A DNA stretch of 64,000 nucleotides, taken from positions 33,904,645 through 33,968,644 of the forward strand of contig CM055100.1 in assembly GCA_029204225.1 (NCBI GenBank), in the 5' to 3' direction. The DNA is from Diphasiastrum complanatum. Taxonomy: Eukaryota; Streptophyta; Lycopodiopsida; Lycopodiales; Lycopodiaceae. This document shows, in pieces, positions 23,987 through 35,400 of the stretch. Numbering within the stretch: the stretch's first letter is position 1; each line of letters opens with the position of its first letter. A program made the translations under genes and the position numbers. The notes beneath the pieces were generated by a model, which worked only from the letters and a program-made list of their open reading frames with translations, was not told the origin of the DNA and did no database searches.

Positions 23987-26035
23987 GATTCTAATGTATA
24001 TTTTTTAATTCATGATTAGTCGATAGACCTATTAAATTTGTAACTAAAGGTGTAGATCGAAGTACATGGCTTGTTTCATTTCTTAAAATAAGATTTGAAT
24101 ATCTAAAAATAGCGTTTTTATTTAAAGTACATGTACTATTTGGAGTTATATCTTCTAAAATTACATATGTGTGGATTTATGGATCAGATGTCATTGCTTC
24201 ATAAGGTTCTTTGTTTTTATCTATGAATTCATTAACAGTGTTTTCTGATAATATACATAATTTTTTTTTTGTTTTATCTATTTCATATAAGGTTTTAAAA
24301 CATTGGATTATGATTTATATTCTGTATGAGTATGTCTTCTAAAAATGAAATATCATCATTTTGATAATCATCATAAAGATCAAAACAAGCAACTGGATTA
24401 TCAAACAAAGATTTTTTTTCCAAATATTCCTATAATGAAACAAGTCATCTTTTTAGTTGTTTCAATTGATATATCTATTAACGACATTGTTTGTAATCGA
24501 ATAGGATGTAAATTTAATAAAGATTGTATATATTTTGATGACATAAAAATTGAATATATTATACGATTATTATTTTTTACATACTTTACATACATACCGA
24601 TCATTTATATTGTTGTTTTCATATGTATTTTCATAAAGAAATGTGTTTGCAATTGCATAAGGTGGAATGACATGTTTATTTTTAGATATTACAAATTTAT
24701 TTTCATGAAAATTAAATGACAATATTCCACAAATTGCACAACATTTCATATTTTTATGATTTGATTTGTTATATTATTCCACTAATTCATTAATCTCATA
24801 CCAATTATTACTTCTTGGACGAAATTGTTTTTTATAATTTATGAAAGTTCTTTCTCTAGCTATGGATCGTTTTTCTTTCATATTTCTCATTATAATAAAC
24901 CTTGTGTTCAAATTCGTTTATAACATAACTTTAAAAAACGATTGAATTTTTTACATACCTCCAAATATAATATCTCTTTTGTGATTAACGCGACATTTCT
25001 TTATGGCTCCAATTTTTGTTGATTTCTGAAAATTAATAGAAATAATTATTATATTAATAAAAATTTTAAAATAGTTTTATTATTATTAAAAATATATATA
25101 AAAATAATAGAATAATATGATTATTTTAAATCATAAAATAAGAATCATTGTCATTTTGAAATAATATCTTAGTCAATTATTCTATCAATCAATAGATTAA
25201 ATATAGGTTAATAAAAATACAATCAAATTTTTTATGTTAATAGTTATAGTGTATAATCAAAAAGCTTAATTATTTCTAATGTGAAAACATACTCGTAAAG
25301 AATGAAATAAAAACATTGTAAACAAAAAGAAATTTACATAAGAGATTGATAACATAAAGATACGGACAAGGCACAAAATAATCATACTCAATTTCTTTAT
25401 AAACTACCACAAAGGATCTCACATCAAAACAATCCAACTGTAATTTTTCCAAGTTAAGCATTATAGAGTATGATGACCAAAAATTGAATCAATTCTAGAA
25501 ATTTTGTAAGAGATGAAATAGAAAATATGTAAACATGAAAATATCACCTAAAAAATAAAAAAATGTGTAGAGATGTACATTCTCAACTCAAAAAAGTCAG
25601 TCAAACGTTCACTGGACTTCAGGCCACTAATTATTTGAACATCCAATAGGCCTTTTGGCCCACCATTCAATTTTTATGAAAATTTTTTACAAGGACAAGA
25701 TGAAGATACAAGTTTCTTCATTTGGTCCAAATACTGAATCAAATAGCCATGATCGAGAACTTAAGTGGAAATCCTTCCCCCCTTGACTACAACCCATGAA
25801 CTCCAAGAGAAAGTTTTGCCCCCCTCCTAGAGCGTATAAATTTAATGAATTTTGTGCATGGAATCCATTACTCTCTTGTCCCTCTCAACTTACTTAGAGC
25901 TAAATGCATGGCTCACACCCCCTATCACATCCATTGGATATGTCTAGTGTGCTTAGCATTGAGTCTAACACCATGGGAATCTTTTTGGTACAATTGGGGT
26001 CGAGGATTCATATACGCAAAAGTAATAGCAGGCAC

Positions 26036-26116
26036 CATGATCAAGCATAAACTCATGACAGTTGCAATACTTTCATCATGATCAAGCATAACTCATGACA
26101 GTTGCGAGACTTTCAT
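26036..26116. repeat. Tandem duplication, 41-bp unit, two copies
   Basis: CATGATCAAGCATAA(A)CTCATGACAGTTGC and the following bases appear twice in direct succession (26036 and 26077) with minor differences. Confidence 0.8.
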
Positions 26117-26877
26117 CGACAACTGTGAAAGATCCATTTCAAATTTGCAGTTTACTGCATTCAAAGTTGAATTGGAGATGTGGCTGACCTCTTAGTCAGT
26201 CTGTCAATCGAAGTGTACTTCACCTATTCTCACCACATGGGATGCAGATACAACCCAACATAGAAAATAGAATACAAATCGAATTTTATATAAATCGAAT
26301 GAGCAACTGGAGCCCAAGTGAAGATGATCAGGCCATGGCTATGGGTCCGTGAAAGGAAACTTTTTGAAAGTTCAGTAGCTTCTGTGGCAGATCGCGGCAG
26401 TCCTAAAATCCAAAGGAATGCTTGCTGGCAGGCATGCAAAGCTTGGCCAACTCTTGGATACTAAAAATGTTTATTCCAGTTATCAGGAGAAAGACTTACC
26501 AAACAGGTTCTGCGTGATTCGATTCTCATCGCGGGATTGGAAAAGCGCAAACCAACATCCATAAAACAAATATCAATACCCAGGAGCAAATGAATATACC
26601 CTCCATTACATCTGACATTTCCATGAATTACAATACTTCTGGAAATAGAAATCACTCTGGACAATGCAAACACATATCGGCAGGTCTTCTACAGATAATT
26701 TACACCAACATTATTATCTTTCGAAACAACTACGTGCTTTGCAAAAAAAAAACTGCAGTTTTAATGAAACAAACTACATCGATTAGGTAGAAATCGAATA
26801 TCAGATTCAAAAAGAATACATGTAGGTAACAAGGCGGATATAGTACACCAGGAAAAGGAAAAATAACTGAAATAAAA

Positions 26878-26883
<6 letters not shown>

Positions 26884-26915
<32 letters not shown>

Positions 26916-26933
26916 TGAATGAATGAATGGACG
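26884..26933. repeat. Microsatellite (GA)n followed by (GAAT)n
   Basis: A run of about 13 GA units passes directly into about five GAAT units. A compound simple repeat with no coding meaning. Confidence 0.95.
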
Positions 26934-27071
26934 GACGCTAAGTTTTGGGCATAAAAGTTTCATGGAAAAAATACATTGAAGTTTTACAATTAACATCTAA
27001 CTATAAAATAATGATGACGTGTAATTATGTGGAGACAAAGAGTTTTAAAATGGCTAAGGGTTGGTCTTGGT

Positions 27072-27565
27072 AACTAGTTTAGTTATATTTGTTACATTTG
27101 TTTTTACACATTTGAGGCCAATTTCATATTTAATTTAGAGTTTGACTTTATAAAGTTATATTAGTCTAAAATCATTTGAATAAACACTTTTGAAAAGTGT
27201 GGAAAATCATATTACACCAGTTTCAACATATTCAAATTTGAGTAGTAGAGACATTGAATCTAGCCACAATAATAGTAGGGTTTCTTATTATGAAGGGAAA
27301 CCAAGTTTGAATTTAAGTTTGAATCTGTTATAAAAGGATGTAACTCATGGGAAGAGATACAATTCTCTTTCTCTTATCTCATTCATGCTTATACATGGTT
27401 CTCTTGGGTTCTTCTATCCATTGGTGCACGATACTTGTGATATCTTGCAATTTTGTGTGGAGAATGTTCATTAAAAACTATTTTCATATCCACACGTGTG
27501 AAATACAGTAGCTTACTGTTATTGTACGGAAATAAACTTTATTTTATGTTTTGGTTCATGTTTGA
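27072..27565 (+). mobile_element. C5: 5' LTR (homologous part)
   Basis: It aligns with 30064-30541 over the whole stretch, from AACTAGTTTAG to GGTTCATGTTTGA. Both contain CACGTGTGAAATACAGTAGC near the right end. The outer left end seems lost or diverged (no TG start). Homology to the right of 27565 is blurred by a small deletion in the 3' copy, so the LTR may extend further. Confidence 0.82.
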
Positions 27566-27899
27566 ATGTAGATTGAACCTTTTGTAAATCAAAACTCTAT
27601 TTGGGGTTATATTCTTGATCAATTCTGATTTCCAAACATACTTACTGGAAATGGTCAATTTTTAGAGCATTGGAAAAGCCCAAGTGGTGGCTACAAGATT
27701 GCATATCAAGATTTAGACATTTGCATGTAGATTTTGAAATAATCAATTTTTTGTGATTTTTTCAAAATTCTAACTTTGATTGAATCTCTAGATTATGAAG
27801 TTACTGAACTTCATTTGAGTGTGTTTCAATCTTAGGAAGTGGCAAGAGTCATTAGATTGAGTATAGATCATAGGTTGATCAAGATTTCACTATTCTATG

Positions 27900-29190
27900 T
27901 GTTGATTTGCTTGGTATAAGTGGCATCAAAGAACACTTTGCAAGTGAGTGCTACAAGAAGATGAGAGAACGAGGAGCCAAGCAAGATAATCTTACTCTTG
28001 ATGAGAATGGTTTGGATGTTCAAAATGAAAATGATGATGCTTTTATGATGTCTTCATGTATGCTTGCTAATGATGGAGATCTAGATCCATGGTGGATTGA
28101 TAGTGGAGCAAGTTCACACATGACTTTCACAAAGAGTACTTCACTTACTTTGTTGGCATATGGAGATGACAAGAGGGTGATCTACACGGCCAATGATAGT
28201 GAGTGTGCAATCAAAGGGATTGGCACAATTCCTATAGGAATATTCATTTGGAAGATGTTTTGTTCATTCCATCTATTACCAAGAATTTGCCTAGTGTGAG
28301 TCAATTGCTAAGTAAAGGCCTCAAAGTTGAGTTTTATGGAGATGCTTGTATGATCAAAATAAAGGATATCTTGATTGCAAAAGGTAAAAGACAAGAGAAG
28401 TTGTTCAAAATAAATGCTTGTGTTATTGCTAACCAAGTTGGATGTGTTGCAAGAGAGCAAATACCTATTCAAGAGGTCTGGCATAAAAGGATGGGACACC
28501 TCAACTTCAAGTCATTGGAGGTAATGGCTAAGAAGCAAGTTGTGATTGATCTCTCAAGTTCCTTAAAAAGTATCAATCATGTTTGTGAGTCTTGTGATTT
28601 TTCAAAGTCACATAGACTACCTTATGCTAGATCTACATCTAGATCTACAAAGCCTTTTCAAGTTGTACATTCGAATATTCATGAAATTACTACAATTAGC
28701 AATAGTGGAACAAAGATGTATGCAACTTTCATTGATGATTTTAGTAGATTTTGTTAGATCTATCTACTAAAGAGCAAAGATGAAATGTATGATGTCTTTG
28801 TTAAGTTCAAGGGAGAACCAATTTTTTACAATGATCAAGTGCTTAAAGAGTGACAATGGTGGAGAGTACATATCTACCAAGTTCAAGGCTTTTAGTGATG
28901 AGCATGAGATCAAGAGAGAGTATACAACACCAAGGAACCCACAACAAAATGGAGTGGCTGAAAGGAAGAATAGGACTGATGGTGATGTAGATGGATCTAA
29001 TATTCTTGATATTGATGTAAAAGATCCTATTTTGGATGGTGATGATGAAGGACCATCATCAAGTCAAAAGCAAAGGAGAACATCAAGGGAAAGACAAAAA
29101 CCTTCAAGCCTCACTTATGATGAGAATGGTAAGCAAGTGGAAGTGACTCATTTCAATTTTCTCACATCTTTTGGTAAATCTTCTTGTGTA
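27900..29190 (+). pseudogene. C5: Ty1/copia zinc knuckle-PR-INT, shortened
   Basis: It starts inside the last half of a zinc knuckle (HFASECYKKM), so Gag is almost wholly deleted. Protease: [14 protein letters not shown] (near 28090-28130). After a shift near 28240: VLFIPSITKNL, then integrase VWHKRMGHLNFKSLEVM, CESCDFSKSHRLPYARS, FIDDFSRFC with a stop, LKSDNGGEYISTKFKAF and [15 protein letters not shown]. The integrase C-terminal part after this motif is missing, and the frame joins the linker (RRTSRERQKPSSLTYDENGK). RT is absent. The element therefore keeps integrase pieces and lacks polymerase. Confidence 0.85.
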
Positions 29191-29580
29191 GATGGAGCTA
29201 TGCAAATGAATGGATGTTTTCATGATTTTACAGCAAGTAATGGATCTGGAAAAGAAAATTTGTTCAATGACTTTGATGGTCAAGTTGATGATCAAGAGGT
29301 TGATCTCGAAGGGCTTCAACAGCATGAAAGGAAAGATGGCAATTTAGAACTAGTCAAGAGCATCAAAGGAGAGTCAATTGGCAAAGATATTTTGGATCTG
29401 TTTTTGCAGGTTATTGAAGACTCAAGTAATGTGAAGGAGCAACATGCAAGTGATGTTCAATTTTATTTTACTTGTTCTATCTCATGTTTCAACAATTTCG
29501 AGTGGATGTGTGTAAATTGTCAAGATATAGTAAAACTAGTTACATTGTTGAACATCATTTTGATGTTGAATTTGTACTAG
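29191..29580 (+). CDS. C5: unrelated open frame in place of RT/RNase H
   Basis: The frame that carries the copia linker continues without a stop into about 130 residues that do not resemble RT or any retroelement domain I know. It begins around MNGCFHDFTASNGSGKEN, continues with an acidic stretch (FDGQVDDQEVDLEGLQ) and KDILDLFLQVIEDSSN, and stops at 29580. After it, 29581-29850 has no open frame, and then the copia RNase H tail resumes. Known: non-autonomous LTR elements often carry captured or unrelated sequence. Inference: this is captured host sequence or a replacement produced by template switching. The function is unknown. Confidence 0.45.
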   Translation, partial: DGAMQMNGCFHDFTASNGSGKENLFNDFDGQVDDQEVDLEGLQQHERKDGNLELVKSIKGESIGKDILDLFLQVIEDSSNVKEQHASDVQFYFTCSISCFNNFEWMCVNCQDIVKLVTLLNIILMLNLY

Positions 29581-29854
29581 CATTCTTGGCTGATTTTGCT
29601 GATGTAAATGAAGCTATTGGAGGTTCATCATGTCACTCATTCATGGTCAAGTCATCAAGTGATGATGGCATCTTATGACAAGATGGAAATGGAAGCTCAT
29701 TCATGGAGTTTCATGGTGGATACATGGTAATAAAGGACAAAGATGGAAGATATAAGCAAGCCATAATTTATCCCACATTTATTGTTTGGTTGTTATAATT
29801 TTCCAGAGAGTTCAAAGTTGATAGCATGGAAGAATCATTTCATTTCCATTCTAT

Positions 29855-30050
29855 GTGATTCTTCATGTCATATTAAGGTGGCATATCACTTTGCAAGTCA
29901 TGATAAAGGAGGTGGAGCTTCAACATGTTTCTCCAAGGGAATGCGTAGCTGATATCTTCACGAAAGCATTGGGAAAGGACTTGTTCATGAAGCATAGGAC
30001 ATCACTTGGAGTGTTATCAAAGTCCATGCTAAAACTAGTTGAAGAGGGAG
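29855..30050 (+). pseudogene. C5: RNase H tail of Ty1/copia
   Basis: It reads VSPRECVADIFTKALGKD, then FMKHRTSLGVLSKSMLKL, the typical end of copia RNase H (ADxxTKxL motif). It is followed by GAAGAGGGAG as polypurine tract and the 3' LTR. Only the last part of the domain is present. Confidence 0.8.
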
Positions 30051-30541
30051 TGTGAAAGATTTCAACTAGTTTAATCATATTTGCTACATTTGTTGATGCA
30101 CGAGGCCAATTTTACATTGGACTTAGAGTTTGACTTTTTAAAGTTATATTAGTCTAAAAGCATTTGAATAACCACTTTTGAAAAGTGTGAAAAATCATAT
30201 TACACGAGTTTTAGTAGATTCAAATTTGAGTATTAGAGACATTAAATCTAGTCACATAATAATAGGATTTTCTATTATGGAGGGAAACCAAGTTTGAGTT
30301 TAGGTTTGGACCTGTTATAAAAAGATGTAACTCATGGGAAAAAAAACAATTCTATCTCTCTTATCTCATTCATGCTCTTTTGGGTTCTTCTATCCATTGG
30401 TGCACTATACTTGTGATATCTTGCAATTTTGTGTGTAGAATATTCATTAAAAGCTATTTTCAGATCCACACGTGTGAAATACAGTAGCTTACTGTTATTG
30501 TACAGAAATAAATTTTATTTTATGTTTTGGTTCATGTTTGA
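30051..30541 (+). mobile_element. C5: 3' LTR
   Basis: It starts with TGTGAAAGATTTCAACTAG immediately after the polypurine tract. It aligns with the 5' copy from 30064. Differences between copies are scattered single bases plus one deletion of about 25 bp just after the aligned part. Confidence 0.82.
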
Positions 30542-32374
30542 TCAAAATCTATTAGAGTATGCATCTCATTCTTAAAGTAGATGCTGATTTTGCTACATTG
30601 GCAAGATTGGTGAATTGTTTGTTTTTCTAACCAAAGATCATTTTGTAGGTTTGGATCTTAATTGATCTGAAACCTTTCACACTGCACATAGGGCAACTCA
30701 TGTAGATCATGCATGCAAGTAGAGGAAGCCATGCATGCTACTTATGCAAGTAGATCAAATGGTACAAGCAACTCAAATTAGTCGTGCATACATCTCAAAT
30801 TAGCCTTGCATATATCTCAAATTAGCCATTTTATGCAACCCAATCTACAAGTAGAACAAGTCATGCACATCTCACGCAAGCCATCATTCTCATCTTCACA
30901 CTTGGTGTGATTTTTAGACCCATATGAACTTATTTAGCTTTCTCGTGTCTTTAATTCTTTGATTAAGTTATTCTTTCTTTACCCATGAAGACAATTCTAA
31001 GGTGTATGTTATGCCATCTTAATAATTGCATAATGACAAGTTCATCAAGGTTGTCCACCCCGTGGCAAGATTGCAAGGCTACCGTACCCTAGGTGATCTA
31101 ACAAGTGGTGATCAACGCCTTGATGGATCACCATTTCTCAAGGTCAAAAGACCATTCTCATGGTCACTAGGATCGTTCTTTTTGGTCACATGGACTATTC
31201 TTGTTCGATCACAAGAACCATTCTTCTTCGAGATCTCATTCTTAGATTCTTTCTCTTTGGCCATGGCTTTTTATCTTAGGCACCCTTTGAGTGCCTACAC
31301 ATCATAAATCATGGTTGATTTTTAGCCCATCATGGGTTAGTCTTTTTCTTGCACTTATCAAGGGATACATCTTTGGCAAACCATGTCATTGTTTTTTTTT
31401 AATTTTCTTTTTGTAAATGGGACTGAAGGAAAGGAATGTGTTTATTCATTTAAGGCCAATGCCTTAAGAGATTACAAAAACAACATTGAAATCACATTGA
31501 GAATAGATTGATGTGGATAGGGGACATGAGACCTACACAAGTACATGCACAGGGAGTGGGGGTCAAAGGATCTTCTCAATGATGAAATTAGTCTATTCAT
31601 AGACAGCATTCAAAACTTTACTATTTTGAAAATTTCTAGGAACTATGACCAGCTTGTTAGCCTCTTTCAAACTTATAAGCCATTCAAGAGTTCTTTTAAG
31701 GGAATCATAGAATGAAAGAGCAGACCAGGTTACAAACATATAAGATCCACTGACCATCCAAGTCATTGTCATCATAAATCTCTGCAAAGTAAATTAGTAG
31801 CAGTGCTGTAAAAAAGCTTGTTAGTAGTGTTGTAAAAAAGCTTACTGGCCAGACCTAGTACATGGGTTATAAAACAAACAAGTCCACGACTATGCAAGTT
31901 CACACAAAATAGAATAGACATTTTACTGCGTCTCAAATATGAGTTTCAAATATCACAGGAACTCTTAAGCTTGAGAACGCTGAAAAAAGGCATATTAAAA
32001 ATGTATATTTGGAAAAAGCATTTGCCATCCTTGCGCATGAAGATGAATGGCATCTATAATATTTGATTCTTGACAAACATGATAGCTTCAAATGGCTGAG
32101 CTATCATGAACGTTAACGAACATGCAAAAAATTACCCAGGGGCCAGAACAATCTCTTTTACAATCATGTAAAGCCCTTTCTAGACTCTAGTTTGATGTCT
32201 TCATCACAGACAGGAATTTCAACAAAAGCAATTGACTGTCAAACTTGCCTCTTGCACGTACCTCCAAATGGAAGCAGTCAAGATTATGAAGCTGATGAAA
32301 TAGCTATACCTTCTTGTATGCTACAGTTGGCTAACATTTCTGTGATTGTCAAAGGTTCCACCTTGAAACAGTGG
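30542..32374. other. Intergenic region downstream of ThrRS
   Basis: No gene recognised. It contains a short array near 30768 (separate entry) and AT-rich DNA. The 3' UTR of the ThrRS gene must lie here. A minus-strand AATAAA (plus-strand TTTATT at 31440) could be a poly(A) signal, but its distance of over 900 bp makes this weak. Confidence 0.4.
30768..30833. repeat. Three imperfect 22-bp repeats
   Basis: The motif CATCTCAAATTAGCCTTGCATA occurs in three tandem variants: the first reads CAACTCAAATTAGTCGTGC and the third ends CCATTTTATG. This is a very short array, not CRISPR-like because there are no spacers. Confidence 0.6.
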
Positions 32375-32470
32375 TTAATGATATGATTCTGCTTCTGCTT
32401 GAAATTCTGACAGCAGTTCTGGTAGGGTTTTTACTCCATGAACAACATTGTCTCGTGTGCGTACATTCAC
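32375..32470 (-). CDS. THRRS: ThrRS last exon with stop codon
   Basis: [20 protein letters not shown], then [11 protein letters not shown] and TAA (complement of 32375-32377). The acceptor is [15 protein letters not shown] is the final strand region of the anticodon-binding domain. Confidence 0.95.
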   Translation of the reverse strand: MNVRTRDNVVHGVKTLPELLSEFQAEAESYH

Positions 32471-35400
32471 CTGCTTTGTCAAAGAAGCTTGATGTCAAGT
32501 TCTGAATTAAGATGCATATTCAAGATCATTTTTTCGTAAGTTAAGGAGATGAGCGAAAATTAAAGGAACATTCTGATTTAGTTTTCATAACCCCAACACT
32601 TTCAAGATAAAGTTTCAGATCAGTTTGCATGAATTATAATGTCAATAAATTATTAGAAACTATTTGAAAAGAATTTAAATCTTACAGAAAAAAAAAAGCC
32701 TGATACATGAAACTGACTTTCTCTTTATAGAGCAACCTAATTTACCATGCTACTCAGCCATATAGTACCCTGAAAATGGGCTAGAAACTTTCCATGTTAC
32801 ATTCCATGTATTTACATCACTTTCATGAAGATGAAGGGCATGCCAATCAAGATGGGTGTACCTTTCCAGAGCTTGCTTCTTCTTCTCCGACGACAAGGAT
32901 GTAGTTGAACTGTGCCAATTGTGCTTCTCTGATCTATCAATACCAAATACAGAAACTTTTGAAGAATAGCGGGGAGATGATGCACGCAACATCATATGAT
33001 CATAACACAATATATTTCATGAAAGCTAGACAAAAGGACATCCACAATCCAGTCTCATGATGTGGAGACCATTGCCTTGAAATAAATCTCAAGAGAAATA
33101 ACAATATGATCAATATCAAAGCAGCATAGTCATAACATTCAGAGATGCCAACAATCTACTTTCTATCAAAAGCCAAAAGAAGCCATCTTGTTGTTGATTA
33201 CCCACCGCTGCAAACATTCAAAAGAAAGAATTTGATAGAGAACAAAAAAGTTTAATTAACAGGCCTTAAGTGCCTTGAGTCTGTTTTTCTACTGAGACAG
33301 CAAAAGTTGTATGGAGTACATTATTGGGCAGCTCATAGTACGGCAAACCCACTGAGATGTCGATTTTCATTGAGCTTGAAAATTATACAGATAGCTATTT
33401 GATTGGATTAGGTTGGTTTGTTTGCTTGCAAAGACATAATGCAGGTCATCATATCATGCTGTATGTGCTGTTTGGCCTGTCACTTGGTATACGAGTACTT
33501 GGACTCTATTATTAATCATCCTAAACATACCAAAAGCTGAAATACCAAAGATGAAACCAAAAGAGCCTAAAATAGTTCGAACTTTTCTCATGATTCTTAA
33601 ATAAGCAACCCTTTTATGGAGTAACAAAATGATTAGATCGCTTGACTAGTCTACAAAAGCATCTCTACTAGTACAAAGATGAGAAAACTTGTAGAATTGA
33701 GAAGTGATCACTCCATATTTAACATAAACTGAAATATATGAAGAAATACGAGGCATGCGAATTATGTTCAAGTTACTGCATTCTGGCTGCGGCCTTTTAT
33801 CAAAAATATCAACCAATAAACCTGACCTAGCTTGGCTTATCGAAAGGTCTAAAAATTGCACTTATCATCACTAGTTCTACAATAAAGTTCGCACGAGTCT
33901 TTAGGATAGATTCCTCTACAAAAAATGTTACGGTCTTTATATAAAAAACTACCAAAATTAGGAAGATCAGGAACAAAAAAGTCATCAAAATAACATGAGT
34001 TAATTTATGCAATAAGATGGGAGAAGTACCACAAGCAACTAATCTTTGTATAAATTCAAATTCACAAGAGAAAAAAGTTAGCTAGATGAAGAGCACAATT
34101 AGTACCCCATGGGAATACCTATTGTTTGTTGAAAAGCGAATCACGTAGAGTAATAGCAAGTTATCTAAGAGAAAGTGCAGCCAAGAATAAATATCTTCAA
34201 CATCAACTATTTTAGAAAATCTTTTCTTCTTTGAATCGTCCTCTTGACTTTTGTTCTTAAGCCAACAAAACTCCAGATAAAAAGCACTCTTTTCAACTTT
34301 TAAAGCTTTGCATCGAGTGTCCTTTAGTTTATTGCTAAAAACATCTCAAATTAGCTTATTAACACGAAACTTCAAATCTTCCAAATCAATTTTAGTGTTT
34401 CGTGTCGTGAAGTCATAGGTTTGAAGAAGCACAGGTTGGGTTTTTTCTTCTAAAGTACAAGAGGAGTTGAAAAACTTTATTACTTCCATAATACCAACAG
34501 AATTCTTTAAAATCCAGCTACAATTTATAGGAACATCTGCATCCTTAAGTAAGTTTATCCAAAGCTCATTAATAGAAGGAAGCAATGCTTTGAAGCAGTT
34601 ACTTAGCCACTTAGAAAGATCAGTCAACATAGTTTTACAGGCTGCTGCAATAAACCTAGTCCTTTTAGGAACTTTATGAAGTTTCCATGCACCACACAAA
34701 AATGGAAGATTTCGGTAACAATTAAGGTTATAAGAATAACAAAAATCTTGACGATATTTTATTACAGTCATAGTTGAGAGAAAACAGACATTATATGTTC
34801 CCACTAGAGAATGGACTTCATTCAATAACGATTCCAAATAGAATTTCTTGCAAACAAATACAAAATTGTTTGAGCATTTATCCACATATGAAATGACAAA
34901 ACGTCTATGAAACTTACGAAGAACTTCATCCTCATTAGAAAATGAAGTATGAGTATAAGAAGATGGGACAGAACTTTTTCAAACTGAAAGTTACATAATT
35001 TAGAAACTTTAGCCTTCCATTCTGATAACAAACCATGGACTCCAAAAGATTCTTCAATACGATAAATAAACTTTTTAATACTCGTAATTATAGATTTTCA
35101 CAAGCATCTACTGAAAGAGGAGGACAAATTTAGCGCCTTTAGAAAAGGACTCCTTCAAAAACGATGAGGGAAGGATTGATGTATCTGAAGTAATAATATG
35201 ACCTAACGAAGGTTCACAAAACTTCGAAAAAAAGGAGTCACCACAAGAACAAGGGCTATTAATAATAGACACCTTTTTCTTTTCTGAAAAATTCCGACCA
35301 ATATCAGCATAATTCAAAGCTTTTTGTCTTATAGTTTTAACATATTTTCAAGCAACCATTGGATGATTGCAAATTTTCTTCACACAAGGAGAACTAGCAT

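Larger units (their letters stand above)
23987..27071. other. AT-rich intergenic region, no gene recognised
   Basis: Very AT-rich, especially 24000-25560. Open frames here (for example 24345-24719) look compositional and match nothing known to me. It includes the tandem repeat at 26036 and the microsatellite at 26884, listed separately. Confidence 0.6.

Noticed and set aside
24345-24719. 124-codon open frame in AT-rich DNA
   Set aside because: Low-complexity Ile/Phe/Tyr-rich translation typical of AT-rich sequence; no domain seen.
26230-26673. Two adjacent minus-strand frames as possible exons of a second gene
   Set aside because: No family similarity and no convincing splice sites; not enough to report.
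27908-27923. TGGTATAAGTGGC as a primer-binding site of C5
   Set aside because: Two mismatches to the usual site, no preceding CA, and the bases are part of the zinc-knuckle reading frame; left as coincidence.
30768-30833. CRISPR-like array
   Set aside because: Units are directly adjacent with no spacers, and the genome is a plant nuclear one.
31593-31787. 64-codon minus-strand frame downstream of ThrRS
   Set aside because: No recognisable family, and the last ThrRS exon already ends at 32375; probably chance.
32750-33010. Open frame of 86 codons on the minus strand taken as a possible separate gene
   Set aside because: It is a different phase of the ThrRS exon 32862-32933, whose correct frame reads [16 protein letters not shown].
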